Numbered from the stretch's first letter, positions 18,428 to 27,993 are shown. The stretch is DNA of 64,000 bases from Martelella radicis (GCF_014196625.1 NZ_JACIDZ010000013.1:1-64000); one strand, 5' to 3'. Numbers and translations: made by a program. The notes: generated by a model not told the origin, from the sequence alone.

Positions 18428-19921
18428 ATGGCCACCGGACGCGCAAGAACATCTGTCCGCATGGAGGCCCTCGCGGTCCTACCGCTGTTCTTCCAATTGA
18501 AAGGCAAGCCGGTTCTGGTTGCCGGCGGCAGTGATGCTGCTGCCTGGAAAGCCGAGCTCATGGCCGCTGCCGGGGCTGACGTCACGGTCTTTCTGGGTCG
18601 CGAAGCTGCCGACGAGGCGCTGCTTGCGCTCGAAGCCGATGGCCGGGTGCACCTTTCCGGGGCGGACTGGTCGACCACCGACTGGACGGCTTTTGAACTG
18701 GCGCTGGGCGATTGCGAGAACGACACGGAGGCGCAGGCCTTTCGCGCGCGGGCGAAGGCGGAAGGCGTGCCGGTCAATGTAATCGACAAGCCGGCCTATT
18801 GCGATTTCCAGTTCGGCTCGATCGTCAACCGCTCGCCGGTCGTCGTCGGCATTTCCACGGACGGCGCTGCGCCCATCCTCGGCCAGGCGATCCGGCGGCG
18901 GATCGAGACGCAGCTGCCGAAGGCGCTTGCCGAATGGGCAGGTCTTGCCGCAAGGCTTCGCGATGCCATCAGCCTGAGAATGAAGCCGGGCGGCGCGCGC
19001 CGGGCTTTCTGGGAACATTTTGTCGACCTGATCTTTTCTGGTGCCTCTGGCCCGGATGAAAGGGCTGAGGAGCGACTTCTTGCGCGTGCTGAAGTGATCG
19101 CCATGCGCCCGCAAACCGGCAGCGTCACGCTGGTCGGCGCCGGGCCGGGCGATCCGGAACTCCTGACGCTGAAGGCCATGCGGGTGCTGCAATCGGCCGA
19201 TGTCATCCTGTTCGATGACCTGATTTCGCCGCAAGTCCTCGAACTGGCGCGGCGCGAGGCCAAGCGCATGCTTGTGGGAAAACGTGGCGGGCGGGCAAGT
19301 TGCCGGCAGGAGGACATCAACCGGATGATGCTCGATCTGGCGCGGTCGGGTAAGCGCGTTGTGCGGCTGAAGTCGGGTGACCCTTCGGTGTTCGGGCGTT
19401 CCGGCGAGGAAATCACGGAGCTTCAGCACGCGGGTATCCCAGTCTCCGTAATCCCGGGCATTACCGCCGCGAGCGCGCTTGCGGCCGGCACTACCACCTC
19501 GCTTACACATCGCGACTGCGCCCAATCGGTGCGTTTCGTCACCGGACATTCGAGAAAGGGCGAACTGCCCACTGATATTGACTGGCGCGCCATTGCCGAT
19601 CCGACGACAACGACGATGTTCTACATGGGCGGTCGCACGGCCGGAGAGATCGGGGCACGGTTGATCAAGGATGGCCTGCCCCCCGAAACTCCGGTCCTGA
19701 TCGCATCCAATATCAGCCGCGCGGATGAAAAACGCTGGCACGGCACGCTCGCCGGTTTGGGCGACGGTATGGCGGAGATCGGCTATGACGACCCGGTCCT
19801 GTTTGGCGTTGGTCGGGTCTTCACGCGGAAGACAGCGATGACAGAGGCGATTGCTGAGACGCGGGTTCTTCCTCTCACGCCGCTCGGCGGTGCGCATTCC
19901 TTATCTGCATTTTCTCGGTAG
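18428..19921 (+). CDS. cysG: Sirohaem synthase CysG (trifunctional)
   Basis: The 497-residue protein makes the sirohaem needed by NirB from uroporphyrinogen III. Its N-terminal ~210 residues are the precorrin-2 dehydrogenase/ferrochelatase part (QLKGKPVLVAGGSDAAAWKA; NVIDKPAYCDFQFGSIV; GAAPILGQAIRRRIE). The C-terminal methyltransferase (SUMT) part starts at TLVGAGPGDPELLTLKA and includes VRLKSGDPSVFGRSGEE and PGITAASALAAGT. Two methylations, one oxidation and iron insertion are thus joined. It is 12 bases from nirD and ends the operon. A perfect inverted repeat CTAGAA-TG-TTCTAG follows at 19933-19946. Confidence 0.95.
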   Translation: MATGRARTSVRMEALAVLPLFFQLKGKPVLVAGGSDAAAWKAELMAAAGADVTVFLGREAADEALLALEADGRVHLSGADWSTTDWTAFELALGDCENDTEAQAFRARAKAEGVPVNVIDKPAYCDFQFGSIVNRSPVVVGISTDGAAPILGQAIRRRIETQLPKALAEWAGLAARLRDAISLRMKPGGARRAFWEHFVDLIFSGASGPDERAEERLLARAEVIAMRPQTGSVTLVGAGPGDPELLTLKAMRVLQSADVILFDDLISPQVLELARREAKRMLVGKRGGRASCRQEDINRMMLDLARSGKRVVRLKSGDPSVFGRSGEEITELQHAGIPVSVIPGITAASALAAGTTTSLTHRDCAQSVRFVTGHSRKGELPTDIDWRAIADPTTTTMFYMGGRTAGEIGARLIKDGLPPETPVLIASNISRADEKRWHGTLAGLGDGMAEIGYDDPVLFGVGRVFTRKTAMTEAIAETRVLPLTPLGGAHSLSAFSR

Positions 19922-20605
19922 CCCGGTCTTCGCTAGAATGTTCTAGAAGCCCGCCTTGGCTCAGCAGCCCTCAGTCGAAATCCTGTCGATGGAACGCACG
20001 AGGCGCCGCATTGTTGCCGCGCTCGGTGCTTCAGGATGATATCAACCTTATCGTTCTTGTGGAATTGGAATGATGCGAGCGCTCGCCTCTTTGCTTTCGC
20101 TGTCCCGTTGTTTTCCCAACCGAGCCGGGCCGAACTTGCGGACAAGAGCGCGCTTCCTGCCGATTGCACTGCCCTTGTCGCGTCCTTTGCTGGCGTCGCA
20201 ACCGGTCAAGACACCGATATCGAAGAAGACGATGGCGGCTGCAGCGGCACCAACCTGTTTTGGTCCGAGTGTCATTCGGCGCGCCACTCGGACTCCGCAC
20301 ACTTTAAGTATTTCAAAGACTTATCGTGCCTATCGGCGTCGAACCCCTATGCTCATTTTCAGCTCGCCCACGTGATTCATTCGTATTTCATTCTTTAATT
20401 AGCATTTGCAGAATGGTGAATGGTCCTCACTCCTTTGTGCCGGGTCCGTAATTTGGCCTGCTTTGGGAATGACCAGGATGAGGCAGGGAGCGGAAGGCCG
20501 GCTGTTCCGGCGATCTCGCGAGAAGCAGACTTGCGATGGGCCTTTGCAACCGATGGATATCAAGTGGAAGCCAGCTTGGGCCGGATTTGCCTGCACGCTC
20601 CCGGC
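19922..20605. other. 684-base intergenic stretch without a convincing gene
   Basis: No open frame here has family-like sequence or a good ribosome site. At 19933-19946 there is a 14-base inverted repeat after cysG, with no T tract. The part around 20450-20600 (with GGGAATGACCAGGATGA and GTGGAAGCCAGCTTGGGCC) resembles the intergenic repeat families common in rhizobia, but this is recognition by eye only. A 120-codon open frame at 20036-20398 has erratic composition and is not called. Confidence 0.4.
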
Positions 20606-21499
20606 CTAGGATCGGCCTGCTTCTTTGGACCGCACGGTTGAAAAAACCATTTCGCGAAACCAGCGCTGTTGCGGATCGGCGTCCAGTCTTGGATGCCACA
20701 TGGCGGATATTGTGATCCCGGGCACCCGGACCGGTAGCGGGACCTCGATCAGATCATCACTCAGGACAGACGCCGGGATTTGCGCCACGAGATCCGACCG
20801 GCGCGCGACATCCATCGCATCTGGGAAGCCGGCCACTACCGCCACAATTCTGCGGGAAAGCCCCAATTCTGCCAGAGCCTGATCAACAGGACCCGCCCAC
20901 AGGCCTCGGCGCGATGCGACGACATGCAGGCAATTGGCGAACCGCTCCGGCGTCACCGGACCGCTCAGCAACGTGTGGCCAGGGCGCACGGCGGCAATGA
21001 AGCGGTCCTGGAAGAGCGCGCGGGTTCGGATTTCCGGAGCGAACGCACCAAGCACGCCGATTTCGAGGTCAACGGCACCCTCGCGAAGCAGCGTTGCATC
21101 CTTCGCCGGCTTTGACGCCATAAGAAGCCGGGCCTGGGGAGCCGCTTCCTGCATCTTGACGATCAGAGCTGCCGCAAATCGGTGGAAAAACCCCTCATTG
21201 GCACGGAGCGAAAAGGCCCGGTTCAATGCCGCAGGATCGACCTTGCCAGACAGTGGGGCGAGAACAGCGCTGACTTCGGCAAGAAGGCCCGACACCCTAT
21301 CGCCGAGTGCCACGGCATGAGGTGTCGGCACCATACTCATTCCAGCCCTGACGAACAGAGGGTCCCCGGTGGCCGTCCTCAATCGCGACAAGTTTCTGCT
21401 CATCGCAGAGACACTCAGACCAAGCCGTTCGGCCGCCTGAGTGACGCTGCCTGTCTCGAGAAGCGCATCCAAGGCACGCAACAGGTTCAGATCGATCAT
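20606..21499 (-). CDS. LysR-family transcriptional regulator
   Basis: The 297-residue protein begins with the LysR helix-turn-helix (LNLLRALDALLETGSVTQAAERLGLSVSAMSR split over residues 4-35, with TQAAERLGLS as the core). An effector-binding domain follows from ~90. It is transcribed away from the SDR gene at 21627 with a 127-base gap, the usual arrangement in which a LysR protein controls its divergent neighbour. The likely targets are the SDR and the amidohydrolase at 29705, which were next to each other before the transposon entered. The ligand is unknown. Confidence 0.9.
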   Translation of the reverse strand: MIDLNLLRALDALLETGSVTQAAERLGLSVSAMSRNLSRLRTATGDPLFVRAGMSMVPTPHAVALGDRVSGLLAEVSAVLAPLSGKVDPAALNRAFSLRANEGFFHRFAAALIVKMQEAAPQARLLMASKPAKDATLLREGAVDLEIGVLGAFAPEIRTRALFQDRFIAAVRPGHTLLSGPVTPERFANCLHVVASRRGLWAGPVDQALAELGLSRRIVAVVAGFPDAMDVARRSDLVAQIPASVLSDDLIEVPLPVRVPGITISAMWHPRLDADPQQRWFREMVFSTVRSKEAGRS

Positions 21500-21626
21500 G
21501 GCGGGATGATGCGATTGTGTTGCATCAAACGCAAGTACTTGTTGAACTGCATGCGTATGGAGAAAGAAGTGACAACCTCCTACCTTCGAACCTGACTGTT
21601 GAAGAGTAGAGAACGGAGACTATCCC

Positions 21627-22074
21627 ATGAAACGCATTCTCATCATCGGCGCCTCCCGCGGCATCGGCCTTGCCGCGGCGGAGGAATTCGCGACCCGTGG
21701 CTGGCACGTCACCGGAACTGTCCGCGGTACAGCCAAGACCCCTCTTCATGATTTGCGCACGGCGAGGCCGACTGCCATCGATATCGCTTCGGTGGATATT
21801 ACAGACCGGGATCAGATCACGGCGTTACACCAGCAACTGAAAGGTCAGAGCTTCGACATCCTGCTGGTGAATGCTGGTACCGCCAACACCAACCAGAACG
21901 AAACGATCGCGGAAACGACCACGGAAGAATTCACGCGTGTCATGGTGACCAATGCGCTGAGCCCGATGCGGGTGGTCGAAGCCCTGAGCGATCTGGTGAT
22001 GCCGGAGGGGGACAATCGCTGTCATGTCTTCCGGACAGGGCAGCGTCGCGGAAAATACCAAAGGCGGCCATGAG
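21627..22074 (+). pseudogene. 5' part of an SDR oxidoreductase gene, frameshifted and split by a transposon
   Basis: The frame opens with the NAD(P)-binding motif IGASRGIGLAAAEEF and continues through LLVNAGTANTNQ, typical of short-chain dehydrogenases. At a run of five G (22007-22011) the frame shifts. Reading one G fewer restores GTIAVMSSGQGSVAENTKGG. The gene is then interrupted at 22074/22075 by the Tn3-family element. The catalytic Y-x3-K half lies on the far side, at 29461-29700. The ribosome site GGAGA precedes the ATG. With both lesions it cannot make the full enzyme. Confidence 0.85.
22070..22074 (+). repeat. Left 5-bp target-site duplication (ATGAG)
   Basis: ATGAG lies immediately left of the left inverted repeat and is repeated immediately right of the right inverted repeat. 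Tn3-family elements duplicate five bases. Removing the element and one copy restores the SDR reading frame exactly (GGC GGC CAT GAG GTC TAT). Confidence 0.9.
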
Positions 22075-22112
22075 GGGGTCGTTTGCAGGACGGGGCGGAA
22101 TCCTACGCTAAG
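22075..22112 (+). repeat. Left terminal inverted repeat of the Tn3-family element
   Basis: The 38 bases start GGGGTCGTTTGCAGGACGGG and end CCTACGCTAAG, the typical ends of Tn3-family inverted repeats. They overlap the stop codon of tnpA by a few bases. The inverse copy is at 29418-29455. Confidence 0.92.
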
Positions 22113-24993
22113 GTTTCGGCCAACGATATTCTCCGGTGAGATTGATGTGTTCCCAACCGAGCGGCGAGACATGGGCCAGTAAATCGGGTGATAACGGCTT
22201 TCCGGCTCGTTTCTGGTTGGCGACGGCTTCGCCGAGCTTCATGGTGTTCCAGAAGATGATGATGGCGGCGAGCAGGTTCATGCCGGCAATACGGTAGTGC
22301 TGCCCTTCTGCCGAACGGTCGCGGATTTCACCTCGCCGATGGAAGCTGATAGCCCGTTTCAGCGCGTGATGCGCTTCGCTTTTGTTAAGACCGATCTGGG
22401 CGCGGCGTTGCAGATCGGCATCCAGAATCCAGTCGATCATGAACAAGGTCCGCTCGACGCGGCCAACTTCCCGCAAGGCTGTGGCCAGTTCGTTTTGCCG
22501 TGGATAGGAGGCAAGTTTGCGCAGGATCTGGCTTGGCGCAACGCTTCCGGCTGCAATGGTGGCGGCGATACGCAGGATGTCAGGCCAATTGCGCTCGATC
22601 ATGGCCTGGTTGATCTTGCCTCCGATTAAACGGCGCAGATGAGCTGGTGCTGTCGATGGATTGAACGCATAGAGCCGTTTGGATGGCAGGTCCCGGATAC
22701 GAGGAGCGAACCGGTAGCCGAGAATGGCGCATGCAGCAAAGACGTGATCGGTGAAGCCTCCCGTGTCAGCGAACTGCTCGCGGATATGACGGCCAGCATC
22801 ATTCATGAGTAGGCCGTCAAGGATATAGGGAGCTTCGCTCGCTGTCGCGGGAATCATCTGGGTCGCGAAAGGTGCGTATTGATCGGATACGTGGGTGTAA
22901 GCTTTCACACCCGGTGTATTGCCGTATTTCGCGTTGACCAGGTTCATGGCCTCGCCTTGCTCTGTCGCCGCGAAGAATTGCCCGTCGCTCGAGGCCGAGA
23001 CACCCGCGCCCCAGAATTGCGCCATAGGTAACGCCGCCTGCGCCTCGACCACCATGGCCAGCGCCCGATCGTAGGCCTCGCCCTCGACATGCCACCGCCC
23101 AATGCGGATCAATTCCCAGAAGGTGTGGGTATTGGTCGCATCTGCCATCTTCCGAAGGCCGAGATTGATCCCCTCCGCGAGAATGACGTTCATCAGTCCA
23201 ATCCGATCGGCGCAGGGCGCTCCCGTGCGCAGATGGGTGAAGGCTTCGCAGAAACCGGTTGCAGCTTCCACCTCAAACAGGATGTCGGTAATCCGCGTAG
23301 ACGGGACCTGCTTATAGAGATCGAGAACCATATCCTCGCCACCAGACGGCGCGGCGGCTTCGAGCTTCTCGATATGCAGGACGCCGTTCTCGATGGACCC
23401 ACCGGGAATTGTGCCCGCGAGAGCGGCGCGACCAAGCTCGCGTAGCCGTAATTCGAGCCGGGCTTGCCGGTCCGCCAGCCATTCCTCCGGCCGCAATGGC
23501 ACAGCCAGGCGGCCGCTTTCGGCCAACGCCTGCGCCGGCACGAGTGCGTGTTTAAGATCACCATAGCGCCGGGACCTTGCAAGCCAGATATCCCCAGAGC
23601 GGAAGGCATCGCGCAGATGGAACAGGACTGCGATCTCCCAGAGGCGAGTGTCGCCGACCACCTGTGTGCGAAGATGACGATGCCATTTCGAACTCGGGCG
23701 CAAAAAGGCCGTATGCGCGGCATTGTTCAAGCCAGTGCGTAGGGCCGTAACCGCTTCTAGAAGCGGCTGCGCGACCGGCGCAACCCGGAGATCGAGCAGG
23801 CGCAACATGCGAGGAGCATAGCGGCGGAAACGGTGATAGCCGTCCATTACATGGTTGAGGGGATCGTCCGCCATAGTGGCGGTCAGCCTGGCTGCCATCG
23901 TGACAAGGGTTTTGAAGCCGTCCCAGCCTGATCCGCTTGCGATGACGTCGCCCAGCGGCTCCCCATCATCCTGTGCATCGACCAGCGCGCTACCGATTTC
24001 GGCGAAAGATTTCAGGGTGTCGCGCACCGCGTTCGCCTCGTCGGCGACCTTCGCCTGGCAAATACGCTCTGAAGTACGGTAGAGCTTGCCGACGATCCGG
24101 TCATGGGTCTCAACTACCGCGTCGGCGAGCATCGCCTGCCATTCCGCGGAGCAAACAGCCAGAATTGCAAGCCGCCTGTCCTCCGGGAGATCACGCATGC
24201 CATCAGCATAATACCGCTCGCCCTGCCTACGCAGACGTGTCACCCGATGAGCAGGAACACCGGCCAGCAGATTTTCGGGAAGATCCACACGTTGTAGGTA
24301 TTCGAGCCGGTCGAGCAGCCGGTTGGCTGACGAAGAGTTCGACCCCGGCTCGAACTGCCGCAGCCACACGAAGCGCGTTACCCGATCGTCGGCCGTGTCC
24401 TCGAGCAATGCCAGCAACTGTTCCCGGCTGGGCACGGACAGCCGACCTGCGATCCTGGTCTCGATCCGCCGCTCGGCATCGACCAGAGCCGTGGCGCAAA
24501 GACGCTCGATCGTCGATGTCGCGGGAAGGACCGTGCGGGTGCGTCGGCACTCGGCCACGAAGCGGATGGCTATATCCTCGTTCGACACCGCCATCTCGGC
24601 TTCCCGAAACAGCCATTCCTTTAGCTCTCGCGCACCGCGTCCGGAGAAGGTGCGGAATCGGTAGAGCGTCCGCAACTCTGCAAGATGCTCATGTCGCGTT
24701 TCTTCACGGGAGGCATAGTCAATTAGATCGTCGGAATGCAGGCCGAGCTGCGCTCCGATAAATTCAACGACCTCCGCCGGTATCATCTCGCCAGGCGCCA
24801 GTACCCGGCCGGGATGGCGGAGGACACACAATTGGAGAGCAAAGCCAAATTTGTTGTGAGCGCGCCGGCGCTGCCTGATATGGCCGAGATCCTCATCGCT
24901 CAGCGTGTAGTGCCTCAGCAAATCCGCCTGTGAAGTCGGCAGGCGCAACAGTTCATCCTTCTGCCGATCGGTTAGAGTGACGCGACGCGGCAT
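22108..24993 (-). CDS. tnpA: Tn3-family transposase TnpA
   Basis: The 961-residue transposase has the usual length for the family. The N-terminal DUF4158 part begins PRRVTLTDRQKDELLRLP and includes RRAHNKFGFALQLCVLRHPG. The DDE catalytic half has the first acidic residue in SASSDGQFF, and the last lies in the helix around KLGEAVANQKRAGKPL. TnpA cuts at the terminal repeats and joins them to the target, giving a cointegrate and five-base duplications. The gene is full length and its stop lies inside the left inverted repeat, so the element could still be active. Confidence 0.96.
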   Translation of the reverse strand: MPRRVTLTDRQKDELLRLPTSQADLLRHYTLSDEDLGHIRQRRRAHNKFGFALQLCVLRHPGRVLAPGEMIPAEVVEFIGAQLGLHSDDLIDYASREETRHEHLAELRTLYRFRTFSGRGARELKEWLFREAEMAVSNEDIAIRFVAECRRTRTVLPATSTIERLCATALVDAERRIETRIAGRLSVPSREQLLALLEDTADDRVTRFVWLRQFEPGSNSSSANRLLDRLEYLQRVDLPENLLAGVPAHRVTRLRRQGERYYADGMRDLPEDRRLAILAVCSAEWQAMLADAVVETHDRIVGKLYRTSERICQAKVADEANAVRDTLKSFAEIGSALVDAQDDGEPLGDVIASGSGWDGFKTLVTMAARLTATMADDPLNHVMDGYHRFRRYAPRMLRLLDLRVAPVAQPLLEAVTALRTGLNNAAHTAFLRPSSKWHRHLRTQVVGDTRLWEIAVLFHLRDAFRSGDIWLARSRRYGDLKHALVPAQALAESGRLAVPLRPEEWLADRQARLELRLRELGRAALAGTIPGGSIENGVLHIEKLEAAAPSGGEDMVLDLYKQVPSTRITDILFEVEAATGFCEAFTHLRTGAPCADRIGLMNVILAEGINLGLRKMADATNTHTFWELIRIGRWHVEGEAYDRALAMVVEAQAALPMAQFWGAGVSASSDGQFFAATEQGEAMNLVNAKYGNTPGVKAYTHVSDQYAPFATQMIPATASEAPYILDGLLMNDAGRHIREQFADTGGFTDHVFAACAILGYRFAPRIRDLPSKRLYAFNPSTAPAHLRRLIGGKINQAMIERNWPDILRIAATIAAGSVAPSQILRKLASYPRQNELATALREVGRVERTLFMIDWILDADLQRRAQIGLNKSEAHHALKRAISFHRRGEIRDRSAEGQHYRIAGMNLLAAIIIFWNTMKLGEAVANQKRAGKPLSPDLLAHVSPLGWEHINLTGEYRWPKP

Positions 24994-25119
24994 TCATGTT
25001 CCTTTTTCAAAATCCGACGGTGTTAAAGATGCTTTGTTTATGAAGCTGGTATGAGATACATTTCCAGTGAACAAATCATCCATGGCTCGCCCGCCGCCTC
25101 AAACCAACGTTTAAGAAAC
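24994..25119. promoter_or_regulatory. tnpA-tnpR intergenic region, probable res site
   Basis: In Tn3-family elements with divergent tnpA and tnpR, the resolution site lies between them and also holds both promoters. This 126-base AT-richer gap fits. It contains short inverted sequences, for example GTAT-GAG-ATAC at 25049-25059 and AAAC-CAAC-GTTT near 25101-25112. The three resolvase subsites were not resolved by eye. Confidence 0.5.
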
Positions 25120-25734
25120 ATGCTGATCGGATATGCCCGTGTCTCAAAAGCTGATGGCTCGCAATCGCTCGACCTGCAGCACGACGATCTGCGCGCCGCC
25201 GGCGTCGAGCAGGAAAACATCTATGAGGATCGCGCTTCTGGCACTTACGATGATCGGCCAGGTCTGGCAGCCTGCCTGAAAGCTTTGCGCGATGGCGATG
25301 TGCTGGTGGTCTGGAAGCTTGATCGCCTCGGGCGGTCGCTTGCTCACTTGGTCAATACCGTGAAGGATCTGTCGGAACGCAATATCGGTCTGCGGGTGCT
25401 GACCGGGAAAGGCGCTCAGATCGACACCACGACCGCATCAGGCCGCATGGTGTTCGGTATCTTCGCTACCTTGGCCGAGTTCGAGCGGGATTTGATCCGT
25501 GAGCGCACCATGGCCGGGCTTGCCGCCGCCAGAGCCCGTGGTCGCAAGGGGGGGCGAAAATTCGTCCTGACCAAAGCGCAGGTGCGTCTTGCCCAGGCCG
25601 CCATGGCCCAGCGCGACACTTCCGTTTCCGATCTGTGCAACGAACTCGGGATTGAGCGCGTCACATTGTATAGATATGTAGGTCCGAAGGGCGAACTTCG
25701 GGACCACGGGAAGCGCGTTCTCGGCTTGGTGTAG
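25120..25734 (+). CDS. tnpR: Serine resolvase TnpR
   Basis: The ATG at 25120 gives a 204-residue resolvase beginning LIGYARVSK. An earlier in-frame start at 25051 would add 23 unrelated residues in the presumed res site. The catalytic serine is in the YARVSKADGS segment. The arginine-rich catalytic region includes DRLGRSLAHL, and the E helix includes FGIFATLAEFERDLIRERT. A C-terminal helix-turn-helix (VSDLCNELGIERVTLYRYV) binds the res site. TnpR resolves cointegrates made by TnpA. Confidence 0.95.
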   Translation: MLIGYARVSKADGSQSLDLQHDDLRAAGVEQENIYEDRASGTYDDRPGLAACLKALRDGDVLVVWKLDRLGRSLAHLVNTVKDLSERNIGLRVLTGKGAQIDTTTASGRMVFGIFATLAEFERDLIRERTMAGLAAARARGRKGGRKFVLTKAQVRLAQAAMAQRDTSVSDLCNELGIERVTLYRYVGPKGELRDHGKRVLGLV

Positions 25735-25825
25735 GGTTTCGCGCCATCCCGCAAACTTCCCCTATATAGCTGTCCTGGGATAAAGGACAGACCACGTCCG
25801 GTGTCCCTGGCCCTGGATGTCCGGG

Positions 25826-26263
25826 TCAGGCGCGGGGCGTAATCGGCAACTTGCGGGTCCGGCCCCAGACGACGAAGGCGGCGATGGCCAGCGCGATCAT
25901 ATTCATCGGCAGGACTTCGATCTCACCCCGGTAAATATGAAAGGCGATCGCCAGGATCTGAATGGCGACGAAGCCGAGCGCCGCGAGAGGCGTCAGGGAG
26001 GGTTTGATGCGCGTCAGTGCCGGAAGAAGGATGCCAATCGTCCCGGCGAGCTCGCAAATGCCAATGAAGCGCAGCAACAGGAACGGAATCTGGGTGGCAT
26101 AGTTCAAACCCATGGCCGGCAACGCGTCCGGGGGCATGAATGTCTTCAAAGTGCCGGCGAAGCCGTAGAAGACTGCGAGGAGGATCTGCGCGGCCCACAG
26201 GCCGATCTGCCATTTGAATTGATTGGGCCGCAACGAAGCGCTGCTATTGGCAATACTGGACAT
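25826..26263 (-). CDS. DoxX-family membrane protein
   Basis: Starting at the ATG at 26263 (MSSIANSS), the protein has 145 residues and four hydrophobic helices. The family pattern shows in LLAVFYGFAGTLKTF at the start of the first helix, RFIGICELAGTIGILLP in the second, and two further helices to the end. DoxX proteins are small membrane oxidoreductase partners tied to thiol or quinone redox balance. The gene is the last of three minus-strand cargo genes behind pirin, which suggests a shared stress response. The start is not certain; an upstream M at 26296 is possible. Confidence 0.8.
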   Translation of the reverse strand: MSSIANSSASLRPNQFKWQIGLWAAQILLAVFYGFAGTLKTFMPPDALPAMGLNYATQIPFLLLRFIGICELAGTIGILLPALTRIKPSLTPLAALGFVAIQILAIAFHIYRGEIEVLPMNMIALAIAAFVVWGRTRKLPITPRA

Positions 26264-26331
26264 TGTCTGTTCCTTTGATTGTGCGATTGATGGCAAATCG
26301 GGCTACTGGGCGCGCCGCTAAGAAGGCCGCC

Positions 26332-26988
26332 TCAGTAAGCGACGCCGATCTGCGCCCTGTGGCGGGTCGGGCTCTCGATCTCGTCGAGGACCGCACGGGC
26401 ATAGTCGATGCCGCTGATCGCCGATTTTCCGTTCTCGTCGAACAACGCGACGTCGTCGCCGATCCGGTAGCGGCCGAGATCCTCGCCCGGCTGCCAGGCC
26501 GAGAATTCCATGGCCGGCGACACGAACAGCCAGTCGACCCCGGTCGTATCGGCGAGAAGGTTGTTCAGGACGTCCAGATTCTCCATTGCCTCGGCGACAA
26601 CCTCGGCAGGAACCTCAGCCGGGAAGCTCTCGCCCTCCAGCATGCGCGGCGCGCCCGCCGTGCGCCGCAGGCAGGAGAACCCACCGACCAGGACGAGGCG
26701 AGCGCCCGCATCCGCGGCCTGCTTCGCCAGATCCGCATAGACCTTCACGAGAGCGCCCTTGTTGGCCCCACGTGGGGAGAACGCGCCGACGATGACATCG
26801 GCGTCGGCGATCGACGCGCCCGCGCCCTCGACGCCGGACGCGACATAGGTGACGTCCGGGATCGGCTCTGCGGGCACGGACCGGCTGACCGAGGTCACCT
26901 GATGGCCGCGCTTTATCGCTTCGCGCGCAATCGCCGAACCGGCATAGCCGGTCCCGCCGATGACCGTGATTTTCTTGGATGCAGTCAT
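26332..26988 (-). CDS. NAD(P)-binding oxidoreductase (atypical SDR/NmrA-like)
   Basis: The 218-residue protein opens with a Rossmann motif, KKITVIGGTGYAGSAIARE, and continues with HQVTSVSRSV and LVLVGGFSCLRR. It lacks the classical Y-x3-K active site, as expected for atypical SDRs of the NmrA/YwnB type that act as redox sensors or quinone/NADPH reductases. A GGAGTT ribosome site precedes the start. It lies between the DoxX and pirin genes in the same direction. Confidence 0.85.
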   Translation of the reverse strand: MTASKKITVIGGTGYAGSAIAREAIKRGHQVTSVSRSVPAEPIPDVTYVASGVEGAGASIADADVIVGAFSPRGANKGALVKVYADLAKQAADAGARLVLVGGFSCLRRTAGAPRMLEGESFPAEVPAEVVAEAMENLDVLNNLLADTTGVDWLFVSPAMEFSAWQPGEDLGRYRIGDDVALFDENGKSAISGIDYARAVLDEIESPTRHRAQIGVAY

Positions 26989-27055
26989 AATGGAACTCCT
27001 GTTTTGATTTGTGTTCGATGGTAAAGCAGCAGCGATTTCCAGGGGAGTGCGCCTG

Positions 27056-27898
27056 CTAGACAGGCTCCAGCCGGCCCATCTGACCCGACTGGAAGCGCAG
27101 GCGAGCGCTCCGGATACCGGCCGCGTCGTTCATGATGAAAGGCCCCTCGGCGAACACGGGCTCATTAAGTGCCGGTCCGGACAGCAACAGGGCATGCACG
27201 ACCCCTCCGGCGGAGCTGAGACGCACCTCTCCCGTGCCGGAGATCGCAATTGCCGTCTCCGACGGCAGACGATGCACTTTCTCCTCGATCACGACGTCGA
27301 GTTGGCCTTCGAGGACGTAGATGACGCTGTTTTCGCCGCTGGCGAGGGGATAGGCGACCTGGCCGATCAGGAAGGCGTCGAGGATGCTGTACGGCTCGAC
27401 CGGCTCGATCGGAGAACGGACATTGCCGAAGCCGCCGACCAGAACGCGAATGCGGTCGCCGGCCTCATTCCGCCATTCCGGAACCTGTGAGGAGAGCATG
27501 TACATCGTCTTCGGATCTGCGAGCTTGTTGCTCATGCTGAGATTGACATAGATCTGCGCCCCATGCAGTTCGCTGCCGGGCACCGCCGGCACCTCCTGAT
27601 GTTGCGCGCCGCGTCCCGCCTGCAGCCAGACAATGCCGCCCGGACCGATCTCCAGGTCATTGCCGAGGGAGTCGCGGCTACGCAGCGCCCCTGGCGAGTC
27701 CTCGAAAATATAGGTTATGGCTGAGAAGCCGGCATGCGGATGCGGCCCGAAGGGCTGACCGGACACACGGAAATTATCGAGCAGCGCGAGTGGTGCAGCG
27801 AGGCCATTCATCCGCTCAAGGCCGATGGCATTGACCGAGAATATGCCACCGCTGCTGTGGCGGCGCGCTTGGACGATTTCGGACACTTGCGTGGCCAT
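27056..27898 (-). CDS. Pirin-family protein (quercetinase-like cupin)
   Basis: The 280-residue protein has two cupin domains. The first carries the metal-binding residues of pirins: HPHAGFSAITY (two His) and, further on, GAQHQEVP (His, Glu). A second jelly-roll domain follows from ~160 (NSVIYVLEGQLDVVIEEKV). Pirins are iron-binding proteins, some with quercetin 2,3-dioxygenase activity, often induced by oxidative or electrophile stress. The gene is the first of the minus-strand cargo and diverges from LysR with a 95-base gap that contains palindromes. Confidence 0.9.
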   Translation of the reverse strand: MATQVSEIVQARRHSSGGIFSVNAIGLERMNGLAAPLALLDNFRVSGQPFGPHPHAGFSAITYIFEDSPGALRSRDSLGNDLEIGPGGIVWLQAGRGAQHQEVPAVPGSELHGAQIYVNLSMSNKLADPKTMYMLSSQVPEWRNEAGDRIRVLVGGFGNVRSPIEPVEPYSILDAFLIGQVAYPLASGENSVIYVLEGQLDVVIEEKVHRLPSETAIAISGTGEVRLSSAGGVVHALLLSGPALNEPVFAEGPFIMNDAAGIRSARLRFQSGQMGRLEPV

Positions 27899-27962
27899 GA
27901 CTTCACCTCATGATTTGTGAAGCCGTTATCATCCGTTGCGTGCTATCGGACAATCCTATATG

Positions 27963-27984
27963 TTTCGATATCATGTATCGGAAA
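27963..27984. promoter_or_regulatory. Probable LysR operator between pirin and lysR
   Basis: CGATA-TCATG-TATCG (27966-27980) is a perfect five-base inverted repeat extended to TTTCGATATCATGTATCGGAA, and it fits the T-N11-A pattern bound by LysR proteins. It sits 14 bases before the lysR start, where binding would repress lysR and control pirin. A second pair ATCG...CGAT spans 27945-27969. Confidence 0.5.
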
Positions 27985-27993
27985 TATCATTAG

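Noticed and set aside
19933..19946. CTAGAA-TG-TTCTAG as a cysG terminator
   Set aside because: The stem is only six bases and AT-rich, and no T tract follows. It is noted only as an inverted repeat.
20036..20398. A 120-codon plus-strand frame after cysG
   Set aside because: No ribosome site, no family pattern and uneven composition. Two other frames of similar length overlap it.
25775..25830. GGACAG/CTGTCC repeats after tnpR as a terminator
   Set aside because: Short overlapping repeats are present, but none gives a stable stem followed by T residues.
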